Shown: positions 42,198 to 51,572 of the stretch, one piece after another
Layout of the letters: each line of letters begins with the position of its first letter
How positions within the stretch are numbered: the first letter of the stretch is position 1
Source: Sphingopyxis sp. MSC1_008
Lineage (GTDB): Bacteria; Pseudomonadota; Alphaproteobacteria; Sphingomonadales; Sphingomonadaceae
Direction of reading: 5' to 3'
DNA length: 64,000 nt
NCBI RefSeq assembly: GCF_023197165.1
Contig: NZ_JALPRD010000015.1
Span: forward strand, 1-64,000
The notes under the pieces: model-generated
The model's database searches: none
What the model saw: the letters and a program-made list of their open reading frames with translations, nothing else
Told to the model about the DNA's origin: nothing
Made by a program: the position numbers and the translations under genes

Positions 42198-43532
42198 ATG
42201 CTGCCATCGTCTGAGATTTCCGAGCCTTCGGCAAAAGATGCTGGCGGGTCCGATGGAGCTCCGTGGCTGCTATATTCGGATCGGCAGCGCTTCGGCTTCC
42301 TCGCGATCCTGTTCCTGACCTATGCCTCAAATAATATCGACCGGAACATTCTCGGTGTCCTGTTGCCGCAGATAAAGATCGAGTTCGATATTAGCGACAC
42401 GCAACTCGGGCTGCTGAGCGGAATCGTATTCGCCGCTTTCTACGCGACGCTCGGCCTGCCGCTCGCGCGGTGGGCGGACCGCGGGGATCGTACCCGCATC
42501 TTGTCGTACTCGCTCATCGTGTGGAGCGCGATGACCGTGCTCTGCGGCGTTGCACAGACCTTCTGGCAGCTCGTCGCCGCGCGGCTCGGCGTGGGAGCAG
42601 GCGAGGCGGGCGCGATGCCACCGGCGCAGAGCCTGATCGCTGACTATTTTGCTCCCGAGAAGCGCGCCGGGGCGATGGGTTTCTTCATGATGGCATCGTC
42701 GATGGGATATGCGGGGGGGCTGATCCTTGGTGGATACATCGCGCAGCATTACGGATGGCGCAACGCGTTTCTGGTGGTCGGCGTGGCAGGGCTGCTGCTC
42801 GGCCCCGTCGCGCTGCTGGTGCTCAAGGAACCGCGCAAGGTTCTTCCCCTGAAAACGGCTGTCGAGCCGTTCCGGGTCGCGTTCGCCGAACTGCTAGCGC
42901 TACCGGCGTATCGGTGCATCCTTTATGCCGTCGTCATCTATTTCTTCATGGGATATGGCGCGCTCGTCTTCATCGTGTCGCTGTTGATCCGCCTCTTCGA
43001 TGTTAGCGTGCAGAGTGCCGGGGCGACCTTCGGGACGATGTCGATGGTCGCTGCGCTGCTTGGCAATCTCATCGGCGGCCAATTGGGCGATCGGCTCTCG
43101 CGTCGTAACCTGGCCAATTTGCCACGTCTGGCAGGATGGGCGATGATCGCCTCAACGCCGTTGTTCATGGTCGCTCTGGTGCAATCCTCGATCACGATGA
43201 TGTTGGTTCCGCTCTTTTTTGCTGTGCTAGCGCTGAACATCATGGCGGCACCCATGTTCTCGTCGCTCTTTCTGGTTTGTGGGCCCAATCGACGCGCGAC
43301 CGCGCTCTCGATCGTGCTGCTGTTCGCCAATCTCGTCGGTCTCGGGCTGGGTCCGTTTCTCACCGGCTTCATCAGCGACACGCTGGCGCCGACCTACGGC
43401 CCTGGTGAAGGGCTCCGCTGGGGGCTCGTTGCCGTATGTTCGGTAATGATTGTCGGGGGCGCATTCATGTTGCGCGCTGCCCGGCACATCATGGCCGCGA
43501 ACTTGCGGTCCCCCGCCATGGGCGCTCCATAA
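42198..43532 (+). CDS. MFS transporter (spinster-like), copy 1
   Basis: The 444-residue inner-membrane protein has about 12 transmembrane segments. The first follows a 30-residue soluble lead; its SNNIDRNILGVLLPQIKIEF motif and the loop-2 motif PLARWADRGDRTRIL mark the spinster-like/aromatic-acid branch of the major facilitator superfamily. It is probably an importer for the substrate taken up by the adjacent TonB receptor. The second copy at 53848 is alike throughout, so the two are paralogues. The ATG at 42198 lies 29 residues before APWLLYSDRQR, matching the second copy. Confidence 0.9.
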   Translation: MLPSSEISEPSAKDAGGSDGAPWLLYSDRQRFGFLAILFLTYASNNIDRNILGVLLPQIKIEFDISDTQLGLLSGIVFAAFYATLGLPLARWADRGDRTRILSYSLIVWSAMTVLCGVAQTFWQLVAARLGVGAGEAGAMPPAQSLIADYFAPEKRAGAMGFFMMASSMGYAGGLILGGYIAQHYGWRNAFLVVGVAGLLLGPVALLVLKEPRKVLPLKTAVEPFRVAFAELLALPAYRCILYAVVIYFFMGYGALVFIVSLLIRLFDVSVQSAGATFGTMSMVAALLGNLIGGQLGDRLSRRNLANLPRLAGWAMIASTPLFMVALVQSSITMMLVPLFFAVLALNIMAAPMFSSLFLVCGPNRRATALSIVLLFANLVGLGLGPFLTGFISDTLAPTYGPGEGLRWGLVAVCSVMIVGGAFMLRAARHIMAANLRSPAMGAP

Positions 43533-43809
43533 CCCATTCGGAGCGTTCGGTAACATCGCGGTGGGAAGCTTCGCTCGCGGCGCTGAGGCGGACGTGTACA
43601 GATCCGAGTTTTGCCCCGTGGCAGACAAACAGGGCGAACCCGGCAGAATTGGAGCTTGGTTGTCAGAGTATTACCGATGGCATCCTGGTACAACACGGCG
43701 ACACATATCATCAATCACGGACGAATTTATATTGCGCATGATCGCGACGTCACGAGCGATAAAAATCGCCGAGGCTGCGATTACAGTAATTTAAAGGGAG
43801 AGTGAAGAG

Positions 43810-46026
43810 ATGAGAAACAGCCGGCGCATAGCGATGACGCTGCTCACCACATCGGCCATTGTGGCAGCAACAATGCCAGCAACCGGCTTTGCCAAGCCTG
43901 CGCAGCAGCAGGACGGCATCGATGCTCAGCCCGACGCGACAACAGCGGCTCCCGACTCCGGCGAGATCGTCGTCACCGCGCAAAAGAGGGAGCAGCGGCT
44001 GCAGGACGTGCCCGCAGCGGTATCGGTCGTGGACACCGGGGCGCTCGCGCAGACCAATCAGTCTCGTCTCCGCGATTTCTTCTCGAGCGTGCCGGGATTT
44101 CAGGCGTCGCCATCACCTGGAGGCGGCGGCACGCAAACGCTGGTCATCCGCGGCATCTCGTCAGGAACGTTTTCAAACCCCACAGTCGGGATCATGATCG
44201 ACGAGGTCCCGTTCGGGGCTGCCGTGACGGAATTCTCTCCCGAGGTGGATCCGGCCGATCTTGAGCGAATTGAGGTCCTGCGCGGCCCCCAAGGCACGCT
44301 CTATGGCGCTAGCAGCTTGGGCGGCCTCGTGAAATTCGTGACGACCGAGCCCTCCACGACAAGGGTGTTCGGGAAAGTTGAAGCCGGTATCAACGGTGTC
44401 AGCCACGGCAGTAGTGTGGGCTATGCGTTGCGCGGCGCGATCAATCTTCCACTGGCGGAGACGTTCGCGATCCGGGTCAGCGGTTTCACCCGCAAGGACC
44501 CAGGCTACATCGACAATCCGATCCTCGGAAAGAATGACGTCAACGACTTTTCCTCGCGCGGAGGCAGAATCTCGGCCCTTTGGAAAGCCACGGACAACGT
44601 ATCGGTCAAGCTAAGCGCGCTATTTCAGCGCAGCATCGCTCAGGGCCAGAACGAGGAAGTCAGTGCTGCCGGGCTTGGGAACTATCAGACCAACTACATA
44701 CTCGACACAGGCCGATCCACGAAAAATATCCGCGCCTATAGCGCCGTTATCCAAGCCGACTTGGGACCGATCAACCTGACCTCGGTGACAGCCTATTCAA
44801 CGTTCGAGGCGACTGCGGCGCAGGATTATACCAGTATCCCGCCATGGGGCACCCTTGCGGCAAACGGCTTCGGCGTGCCGGGCGCGCCGTCTCGCTATCG
44901 CGCCAATGTCAAGCGGCCGACACAGGAACTGCGGGCGACGTTCCGGACCGGCCCGATGATCGACTGGCTCCTCGGTGGATTCTACTCCGACGAGCAGACG
45001 TTCATCAGGCAAGCGATCACCGCACAGGCAGTGGATGGCACGACCGCGGGGACCATTTTCCGGTATGAGCAGCCGATCAATTTCAGGGAGTATGCGGTAT
45101 TTGCGAACCCCACGGTCCGGCTGTCCGACAAGTTCAGCGTTCAGTTCGGTGGCCGCTATAGCTGGCAGACGGCCACCTACGAGGCCGTGACTCAGAGCGG
45201 TTCTCTCTACGGCGGGAATACAATCGTTCTTCCGGAGCTTGTCCGTCGCGACAAGGTTTTCACCTATCTCGTAACGCCGCAATATCGCTTCAGCAGCGAT
45301 CTGATGCTCTACGCGCGCGTCGCTACCGGCTATCGGCCCGGCCGGTCCAATTCCGCCAATCCCAATCCGCTGATCCCGCGCGTCGCGGCGCCGGACCGGA
45401 CGACCAATTACGAAATTGGCGTGAAGGGCGATCTGATCGACAACATGCTCACCTATGACGTCTCATTGTATCAAATCGACTGGAAGAAGGTTCAGCTGGT
45501 GCAGATCGATCCAGTCTCCAGTCTTTCTTTCACGTCGAACGCCGGACGCGCGCGAAGCAAAGGTGCCGAAGTCTCGCTTACGTTGCGGCCCGGGAGCGGC
45601 TTTAATCTCAGCGGCTGGCTCAGCTACAACAAGTCCGTGCTGACCGAGGGTGTCGTCAGCACTGCGGCCTATGCGCCAACGGGGGCGACCCTCCCGTATA
45701 GCCCGCGCTTTTCTGCAAATGCGTCCATAGACAAGCGATTCGACATCTCTGCCGACGTAACCGGAACGCTCGGGGCGACGTTCAGCCACGTAAGCGGTCG
45801 CGAGGGCACGTTCGTCGCGACGCCGGCGCGCGCCATTTATCCGGCCTATAGCCAGTTCGATTTGCGCGCCGGCCTCCAATATGCGGACTGGTCGCTCACG
45901 CTCTACGCGCGCAACGTGACGGACAAGCGCGGGCTGATCGGGGGCGGTGCCGGCGCCTATCCGCCCTCGGCCTTCGTCTACATCCAGCCTCGCAGCTTCG
46001 GCGCGTCGCTGGGCAAGGCCTTTTGA
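43810..46026 (+). CDS. TonB-dependent outer-membrane receptor, copy 1
   Basis: The 738-residue receptor has a signal peptide, a TonB box EIVVTAQKREQ (near residues 52-62), the plug domain (PGFQASPSPGGGGTQTLVIRGISSG, MIDEVPFG, IEVLRGPQGTLYGASSLGGLVKFVT) and the beta-barrel ending in the aromatic-rich LGKAF. It should move a substrate across the outer membrane at TonB's expense. Receptors of this class in sphingomonads often serve carbon sources and not iron. A GGGAGAG ribosome binding site precedes it. It lies downstream of MFS copy 1, and its paralogue at 51573 lies upstream of MFS copy 2. Confidence 0.95.
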   Translation: MRNSRRIAMTLLTTSAIVAATMPATGFAKPAQQQDGIDAQPDATTAAPDSGEIVVTAQKREQRLQDVPAAVSVVDTGALAQTNQSRLRDFFSSVPGFQASPSPGGGGTQTLVIRGISSGTFSNPTVGIMIDEVPFGAAVTEFSPEVDPADLERIEVLRGPQGTLYGASSLGGLVKFVTTEPSTTRVFGKVEAGINGVSHGSSVGYALRGAINLPLAETFAIRVSGFTRKDPGYIDNPILGKNDVNDFSSRGGRISALWKATDNVSVKLSALFQRSIAQGQNEEVSAAGLGNYQTNYILDTGRSTKNIRAYSAVIQADLGPINLTSVTAYSTFEATAAQDYTSIPPWGTLAANGFGVPGAPSRYRANVKRPTQELRATFRTGPMIDWLLGGFYSDEQTFIRQAITAQAVDGTTAGTIFRYEQPINFREYAVFANPTVRLSDKFSVQFGGRYSWQTATYEAVTQSGSLYGGNTIVLPELVRRDKVFTYLVTPQYRFSSDLMLYARVATGYRPGRSNSANPNPLIPRVAAPDRTTNYEIGVKGDLIDNMLTYDVSLYQIDWKKVQLVQIDPVSSLSFTSNAGRARSKGAEVSLTLRPGSGFNLSGWLSYNKSVLTEGVVSTAAYAPTGATLPYSPRFSANASIDKRFDISADVTGTLGATFSHVSGREGTFVATPARAIYPAYSQFDLRAGLQYADWSLTLYARNVTDKRGLIGGGAGAYPPSAFVYIQPRSFGASLGKAF

Positions 46027-46032
46027 TCTCGC

Positions 46033-46056
46033 CGGCCCGCGCTCCGGCGCGGGCCG
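46033..46056 (+). terminator. Hairpin after TonB receptor copy 1
   Basis: CGGCCCGCGC (46033-46042) pairs with GCGCGGGCCG (46047-46056) around TCCG. It lies 7 bases after the receptor stop. No T-run follows, so read-through to the isomerase-like genes is likely. Confidence 0.5.
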
Positions 46057-46079
46057 ATCCAAACCCGTGTGGAGCAAAT

Positions 46080-46499
46080 ATGTCATTGTCCTCGTCCTCG
46101 ACTCAGGAAGAAATCAACGCGCATTATCGCGCGGCCCTGACCGCCTATACCGATGCGTTCACCGCCCGCGATCCCGAGGCGATCCTGAAACTGTTCGCTC
46201 CGGGTGCCTCCCTTGAGGATCCGGTCGGCTCGGGCCGCTTCGTCAACGGCATCGATGCGCTCCGTCCCTATTTCATTCGTGCCTGCGGGCGCGACATCAA
46301 GATGCGGATCGATGGACACATTTCCTGTTCCAAAGGCGACGCCGCCTGCGCGCCCATCCGCGTCGATGTCGACGGCAGCGTAATTCACGCCATCAGCGTG
46401 GCAAGGTTCGACCAAGAAGGACTCATCATTCGGTACGAAGCTTATTGGGGGCCGGGCGATCTTGAGGGTCCGGACCCGAGCATCGGGCGCCCCATCTGA
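46080..46499 (+). CDS. Ketosteroid-isomerase-like (SnoaL/NTF2 fold) protein, copy 1
   Basis: The 139-residue protein fits the nuclear-transport-factor-2 fold, with the delta5-3-ketosteroid isomerase signature LEDPVGSGRF: the Asp of EDPVG (D47) is the general base of the true isomerase. A tyrosine at Y23 lines up with the catalytic tyrosine. The third catalytic aspartate of the Pseudomonas enzyme appears to be a serine in the ISVARFD strand. The protein may isomerise or hydrate a related ring compound. It has a tandem paralogue directly downstream. Confidence 0.78.
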   Translation: MSLSSSSTQEEINAHYRAALTAYTDAFTARDPEAILKLFAPGASLEDPVGSGRFVNGIDALRPYFIRACGRDIKMRIDGHISCSKGDAACAPIRVDVDGSVIHAISVARFDQEGLIIRYEAYWGPGDLEGPDPSIGRPI

Positions 46500-46557
46500 C
46501 GAAGCCGCTCGGCGCTGACGAAGATCGCTTGGCGCCGATCCTAACATTGGAGACATC

Positions 46558-46992
46558 ATGACATCCCCGGCTCTAACGACCCAGGCCGAAAAGAATGCGC
46601 ATTATCGCGCAGTCCTCGCCACCTACGTCCAGCTCGTCACGGCGCGCGAGGTCGAGGCGATCCTCCTGCTATTCGCCAGCGATGCGATACTCGAAGATCC
46701 CGTCGGCGCCGGCCGGCCCGTCATCGGCGTGGAGGCTTTGCGGGACTTCTACACGAAGATATGCGATCGCGGCCTGACGCTGCAGATCGACGGGCACATC
46801 TCGTGCGCCAGGGCCAACGTCGCCTGTGCGCCGATCCGGATCGATGTGGACACCAGTATTACGCGCGCCATCAGCGTGGCCTATTTCGACGAACAAGGCC
46901 TCATCACCCGCTATGATGCGCATTGGGGTCCCGGCGACATCGAACGCCTCGACGAGGATCGCGTGCGCCCGACTGACGTCGCGCCAACATGA
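46558..46992 (+). CDS. Ketosteroid-isomerase-like (SnoaL/NTF2 fold) protein, copy 2
   Basis: The 144-residue tandem paralogue of the preceding gene keeps the same features: NAHYRAVLATY, ILEDPVGAGRPV with the likely base Asp, the DGHISCA strand, CAPIRIDVD and ITRYDAHWGPGDIE. The two proteins may form a heterodimer or act on successive intermediates. A GGAGACATC ribosome binding site precedes the ATG. Confidence 0.78.
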   Translation: MTSPALTTQAEKNAHYRAVLATYVQLVTAREVEAILLLFASDAILEDPVGAGRPVIGVEALRDFYTKICDRGLTLQIDGHISCARANVACAPIRIDVDTSITRAISVAYFDEQGLITRYDAHWGPGDIERLDEDRVRPTDVAPT

Positions 46993-47068
46993 GCGGCGAT
47001 CGCCGCGAGGCACTCGCTGCCTTTCGAGAGCGGCCCAAACCGATGTTCGGTGTAAAAGGGAAACGGAC

Positions 47069-47848
47069 ATGATTTCACTCGAAGGGCGCGTCGCGCTCGT
47101 TACCGGTGCGGCTGCCGGCATCGGATTTGGCATAGCCACGATATTGGCGCGCGCCGGCGCGCGTATCGCGATCAACGATATCGATGCGGCCGCAGCCACA
47201 GCGGCGGCGGAACGCATCGGGGGAGGCGCCTTCGCCGTCCCCGGCAATGTCGCTGTGGAAGCCGAGGCGCGCGCGATGATCGCCGCCGTTCTGGAGGCTG
47301 CTGGCTGCCTCGATATTCTCGTCAACAACGCAGGCGTCCCCCAGCCGATCTCAGGTCTGACATCGTTTCCCGTCGATGAGTGGCAGCGCGTGCTGGACGT
47401 CAATCTGCGCGGCACCTTCGTGATGAGCCAGGCCGCGGCGAGGGAGATGATCGAGCGAAGCCAGGGCACGATTATCAACATCTCCTCCGTCACGGGGCTC
47501 GCCGCGATCCCCGGTTCCCACGCATATGGCGTCTCCAAAGCCGGCGTCGCCATGCTTACGCAGACGCTGGCGTCCGAACTCGCGCCCCACAACATCCGCG
47601 TCAATGCGGTCGCGCCGGGCGTTATCGCCGCGCCGATGCTGGCGAAGATGGGCGTCGATGCCGATCGCGTCGCCCATATCGAGCGCAGGGTGCCAATGGG
47701 GCGGCTTGGTCAACCGGACGAGATTGGCCACGCCGTCGCGTTCCTGGCGTCCGATCTGTCGAGCTATACGACCGGCGCTGTCCTGCCGGTCGATGGCGGC
47801 TGGCTGTCGTTCAGCGGCGTCGGCTCGCCACCAGCGCGAACAGCATAA
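47069..47848 (+). CDS. Short-chain dehydrogenase/reductase, copy 1
   Basis: The 259-residue SDR has the cofactor motif TGAAAGIGFGIA near residue 13, NNAGV, and the catalytic set S in NISSVTG, Y and K in HAYGVSKAG, then NAVAPGVI and the closing PVDGGWLSF. An aspartate at the end of the second strand (AINDID) suggests NAD rather than NADP. It oxidises a hydroxyl or reduces a ketone in the local pathway. It is paralogous to the SDR at 49245 across the whole length. Confidence 0.92.
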   Translation: MISLEGRVALVTGAAAGIGFGIATILARAGARIAINDIDAAAATAAAERIGGGAFAVPGNVAVEAEARAMIAAVLEAAGCLDILVNNAGVPQPISGLTSFPVDEWQRVLDVNLRGTFVMSQAAAREMIERSQGTIINISSVTGLAAIPGSHAYGVSKAGVAMLTQTLASELAPHNIRVNAVAPGVIAAPMLAKMGVDADRVAHIERRVPMGRLGQPDEIGHAVAFLASDLSSYTTGAVLPVDGGWLSFSGVGSPPARTA

Positions 47849-48022
47849 ACACTGCCCGTTGCGTGCGCAGTATTCGTGCGCGCCGCCCAGGAGCGTCACT
47901 CCGCCGTCTGGCACGAGTTTGAACACCATCCTCCGCTATTCGGGCATATCCGGTTCGTCTCCCGAACTGGCTGGGCTGTCATGCCGGAGAGGTTGGGCTA
48001 AGTGCTTGAAGGGGATTTGAAT

Positions 48023-49045
48023 GTGACCCGCAGGAACCGCCAATGGCTTCTCCAAAATCGTCCGCAGGATCGATTGAAGCTCGAAAACTTCCGGTTTCAC
48101 GAGGCTGATTTTATTCTGCCTGATTTGGAAGACGGACAAATCCTTGTGCGGAATCGGATGTTTGCCTGCGCCCCCACACTGCGCAACGGGATGAACGAAC
48201 CTGGCCGAAGTTATGCGGCGTCAGCCACGTTGAACGAGCCGATCGCCGGCATGGCCGGCGTGGAGGTCCTCCAGTCTCGCAACGACGAATATCCAGTTGG
48301 AGCGCGACTGGTCGTGCGGTCGCGCTGGGAGGATTTCTCCGTGATCACTCCCGATGCGAGCATGTCGCCCGTGCTTCGGGTGCCCAATGACATGACAATC
48401 GAAGACGCAATGGGCATCTACGGCATGAACAGCTTGGCCGCCTATTTCGGCATGCTGCGAGTGGCGAGGCCGCGCCGGGGTGAAACTGTCGTAGTCTCAG
48501 GCGCCGCAGGATCAACGGGCTCGATGGCCGCCCAGATAGCGCGGATTCATGGGTGCCGAGTGATAGGAATAGCCGGCGGGCAAAGCAAATGCGAATGGCT
48601 CCGCGAGGGCGCGCGCATCAGTGAGACGATTGACTATAAAAGCGAAGATGTGGCTGCGCGGCTGGCGCAGCTCTGTCCTGAAGGCGTGAGCGCGTTCTTC
48701 GACAATGTCGGCGGCACGATACTCCAGGCCGTGGTCGATAATATAGCGCGCCGCGGACGGATTGCCCTCTGTGGGCAGATTGCCGCTTACAACTCCGATA
48801 GCTCCGCTCCGGGACCCCGAGATATGATGAAGCTCGTCTACGGGGCGGTCCGCATCGAGGGATTCCTGCTGAGTGACTTCATCCCGGACATAGAGCAGGC
48901 GAGAACGGAACTCGTCAAATGGAACAACGCTGGTGAGCTGGTCCATCGCGTTGACGTGCGGGAGGGATTTGAGAATTTGCCTTCGAGTTTTCTTGATCTC
49001 TTCTCAGGTGCTAATGCGGGCACCCTGCTGGTACGGACAGTGTAG
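48023..49045 (+). CDS. Zinc-independent MDR family NADP-dependent oxidoreductase
   Basis: The 340-residue protein belongs to the leukotriene B4 dehydrogenase/curcumin-reductase branch of the medium-chain reductases. It starts TRRNRQWLLQNRPQD, has the Rossmann motif SGAAGSTGSMAAQIA near residue 150, FDNVGGTILQAVVD, and RGRIALCGQIAAYN. It likely saturates an enone or reduces a double bond next to a carbonyl with NADPH. GTG at 48023 is preferred because GGGGA lies 7 bases upstream; GTG at 48002 is an alternative. Confidence 0.88.
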   Translation: MTRRNRQWLLQNRPQDRLKLENFRFHEADFILPDLEDGQILVRNRMFACAPTLRNGMNEPGRSYAASATLNEPIAGMAGVEVLQSRNDEYPVGARLVVRSRWEDFSVITPDASMSPVLRVPNDMTIEDAMGIYGMNSLAAYFGMLRVARPRRGETVVVSGAAGSTGSMAAQIARIHGCRVIGIAGGQSKCEWLREGARISETIDYKSEDVAARLAQLCPEGVSAFFDNVGGTILQAVVDNIARRGRIALCGQIAAYNSDSSAPGPRDMMKLVYGAVRIEGFLLSDFIPDIEQARTELVKWNNAGELVHRVDVREGFENLPSSFLDLFSGANAGTLLVRTV

Positions 49046-49244
49046 CGCCAGCTGACCGCCGCCAACGAGCGGGGGAGGGCTGCCAAATCAATTAAATGAC
49101 GTTAAGGTTCTTTCGCTGCTCCTCCGGCGCTTCATAAATCGCTTTATTCAAACGCCTCCGGCGAGGAACGCTCGAAGTCGCCTTGCTCCGTGGCTATGGT
49201 CCGCGCGAACATGCAGGACAATCATTTGCGCTGCTCGCCGCCGC

Positions 49245-50021
49245 TCACTTCGCCTGCGGCACCGCGCCCCAGCCGCCAAAGGAGAGCCAGCCACCATCGA
49301 CGGGAAGAACCGTACCAGTAATGTAGCTGGCGGCATCCGAGGCGAGGAACGCAACGGCCTTGCCTATTTCCTCCGGCTGCCCGAGCCGCCCCAAAGGCGT
49401 ACGGTTCAGTATTGGAGACAGGTCCTCCGACCCAACGCCAGTCGCCTCCAGCATGGGGGCATCCGTCACGCCCGGTGCCACCGCATTGACTCGAATTCCG
49501 TATCGCGCCAGCTCTGACGCGAGGGTCTTGGTCAGCATGACCGCGCCCGCCTTCGACACGCCATAGGCATGCGATGCGGGGAAGGGCGTCAGACCAACGA
49601 TCGAGACGATGTTGACGATCGCGCCGCTCCGCTGCTCGATCATGCGCAGTGCGGCCGCCTTGCTCATCACGAGCGTCCCTCGCAGGTTAACATCGATCAC
49701 GCGCTGCCATGCCTCGATGTCGAGCGATTGCAGTTTGACCCTGGGTTGGGAGACACCGGCATTGTTCACCAGAATATCGATACGGCCGGCTGTTCGCTCG
49801 ACCATGGTCAGTATCGCTTCGGCGTCTGCTTCGTCGATGACATTGCCGGCGGCGACGAATGCCCCATTGCCGATCTTTTCTGCGGCCGCCTGCGCCGCCT
49901 GCGCATCGACGTCGTTGACCGCGACGCGCGCGCCGAGTTCGGCCAAAACGCTAGCGATTGAAAAGCCGATGCCGCGACCTGCCCCGGTGACCAGGGCAAT
50001 CCTACCGTCAAACGAGATCAT
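49245..50021 (-). CDS. Short-chain dehydrogenase/reductase, copy 2
   Basis: The 258-residue paralogue of the SDR at 47069 has the same start MISFDGRIALVTGAGRGIGFSIA, NNAGVSQP, the Y-x-x-x-K pair in HAYGVSKAG and the closing VLPVDGGWLSFGG. The catalytic serine region reads NIVSIVG. It overlaps the crotonase-family gene by 4 bases and forms an operon with it on the minus strand, whereas copy 1 is on the plus strand 1.4 kb away. Confidence 0.92.
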   Translation of the reverse strand: MISFDGRIALVTGAGRGIGFSIASVLAELGARVAVNDVDAQAAQAAAEKIGNGAFVAAGNVIDEADAEAILTMVERTAGRIDILVNNAGVSQPRVKLQSLDIEAWQRVIDVNLRGTLVMSKAAALRMIEQRSGAIVNIVSIVGLTPFPASHAYGVSKAGAVMLTKTLASELARYGIRVNAVAPGVTDAPMLEATGVGSEDLSPILNRTPLGRLGQPEEIGKAVAFLASDAASYITGTVLPVDGGWLSFGGWGAVPQAK

Positions 50022-50827
50022 TCCTGCCGTCCCAAGCGTCCGAAGGCTGGCGCACGTCGTTCGCGAAAGGCCGCCAGGGCCTCGCGATGGTCGTCGGTGA
50101 CGTTGGTTAGGCTTTCGTATCCCAGACCGACGTCAATGGCCGCCGCGGCCGCTTGCTTCAGGCCTATATTGATTGTCAGCTTGGAATAGCGGATCGCCAG
50201 CTGGGCCCCGGAAGCCAGCCTGTCGGAATAAGCCTCGACGGCGGAATCGAGTTCTTCGTCAGGCACCTTGAAATTGACGAGGCCGATGCGTTCCGCCTCA
50301 GTCGCGCTGATGCGGTCGCCCGTGAAGAGATAATGCTTGGCGCGCGCATATCCGACAAGTTGGGGCCAGATTACGGCGCCGCCATCTCCGGCCACCATGG
50401 CGACGCTGACATGCGGGTCGGAGATATAGGCGGATTCGGCAATGAAGCTGACATCACAGAACAATGCGACCGTCGCGCCCAGTCCGACCGCGGGACCGTT
50501 AATGCGAGCGATGATCGGTTTTTCGCAATCGAGCATCGCAAAGATGATCTGCTTTGCTTCGCGAACCGTTCTCTCGAACATCTCCGGCTTGTCGCAGGCA
50601 TCCTGCTGCCAATCGATGTCGCCGCCCGCGCTGAACGCACGACCAACCCCGGTGAGGATGACGATATCGCTATCCTGATCTTCGTTCACCCGCAGGAGGA
50701 CGTCGGCGAGCTCGGTGTGCAAAAGCGCGTTGAAGGCGTTCAACTTCTCGGGCCGGTTCAAGGAGATCGTGATGATCCTTCCCCGCCTCGCCAGCGTGAT
50801 ATGCTCGTATTTTCCGAAGGATTTCAT
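50018..50827 (-). CDS. Crotonase (enoyl-CoA hydratase/isomerase) family protein
   Basis: The 269-residue protein has the crotonase fold: LNRPEKLNAFN, GVGRAFSAGGDIDW with the first oxyanion segment, and INGPAVGLGATVALFCDVSFIAE. The two active-site glutamates of true enoyl-CoA hydratases are missing: the second position reads DPHVSVAM instead of PEI. AGDGG follows, which is common in isomerase- or hydrolase-type relatives. Activity on a CoA ester is likely, but hydration is not certain. It is the promoter-side gene of a two-gene minus-strand operon with SDR copy 2. Confidence 0.87.
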   Translation of the reverse strand: MKSFGKYEHITLARRGRIITISLNRPEKLNAFNALLHTELADVLLRVNEDQDSDIVILTGVGRAFSAGGDIDWQQDACDKPEMFERTVREAKQIIFAMLDCEKPIIARINGPAVGLGATVALFCDVSFIAESAYISDPHVSVAMVAGDGGAVIWPQLVGYARAKHYLFTGDRISATEAERIGLVNFKVPDEELDSAVEAYSDRLASGAQLAIRYSKLTINIGLKQAAAAAIDVGLGYESLTNVTDDHREALAAFRERRAPAFGRLGRQE

Positions 50828-51572
50828 ACTCGATTGTCTCTCTCTTGTGTGATGTCGGGGCGCCGCAACTGGGGCATTCAGCGGTGCATAGTGGGGGGTG
50901 GCGGCGTCAGTCCTGTCACCCGAACTCTCGTGATCATTGTAAGGAGTGAAAGTCCCAGAGCCCGTGCCGGTGCTTGAGTCAGGGAGACGGCCCTGAGGGC
51001 AGGATTGCGTGAAGTTGCGGTCGTGGATTGATACATGGCGACTTTAAATTGTAAGATTCGGACAGATGAAGTGTCGGATTGCGCATGTGTCGGCGGACCA
51101 TCCGAAATAGCCGCTCCGGCTGGGCTCGGATGATCCTGACCCTTGCGGGGGTTCCAAGCCCGCGACGCCAGTTTTATCGGCGACGGACTGCGAATTGACC
51201 AGGTCGGGGTCCACCATTTAGAGAGTTGCGAGGGTTTTTGTGTCCGAGCAGTTGCCGTCCTTGAACAGTCTTCCTGACACGATGAGGGCGGCGCCCATTG
51301 GCGTCGGCTAGCCGCGTAGGGCTTGCACGGCGACGAAGATGCCAGGCGTGCGCATCCCTCACCTTCGGCTGGCTCGACACACTGCCGTCAGCCTAGCGCA
51401 CTTCCGTCGCTAGATACCGTCGACGTAGCGTCAACCTGACCGATGGCGTCGCTTGTGTTCAACTAAACGACGCTTTGAAGCAATCCTTCGCCGATCCAGC
51501 AAGCTTATCCCTCACGGGTGAGAGGCCGCCTGACGGCCCTCGCTCAAAATAACAAATATGAGGGGATGGAAA
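50828..51572. other. Divergent intergenic region, possible mobile-element remnant
   Basis: These 745 bases separate the minus-strand crotonase/SDR operon from the second TonB receptor. No gene is supported. A segment near 50938-51030 (AAGGAGTGAAAGTCCC followed by GC-rich paired tracts) resembles the start of bacterial group II introns, but I find no maturase and no clear domain V. Promoters for both directions should lie here. Confidence 0.4.
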
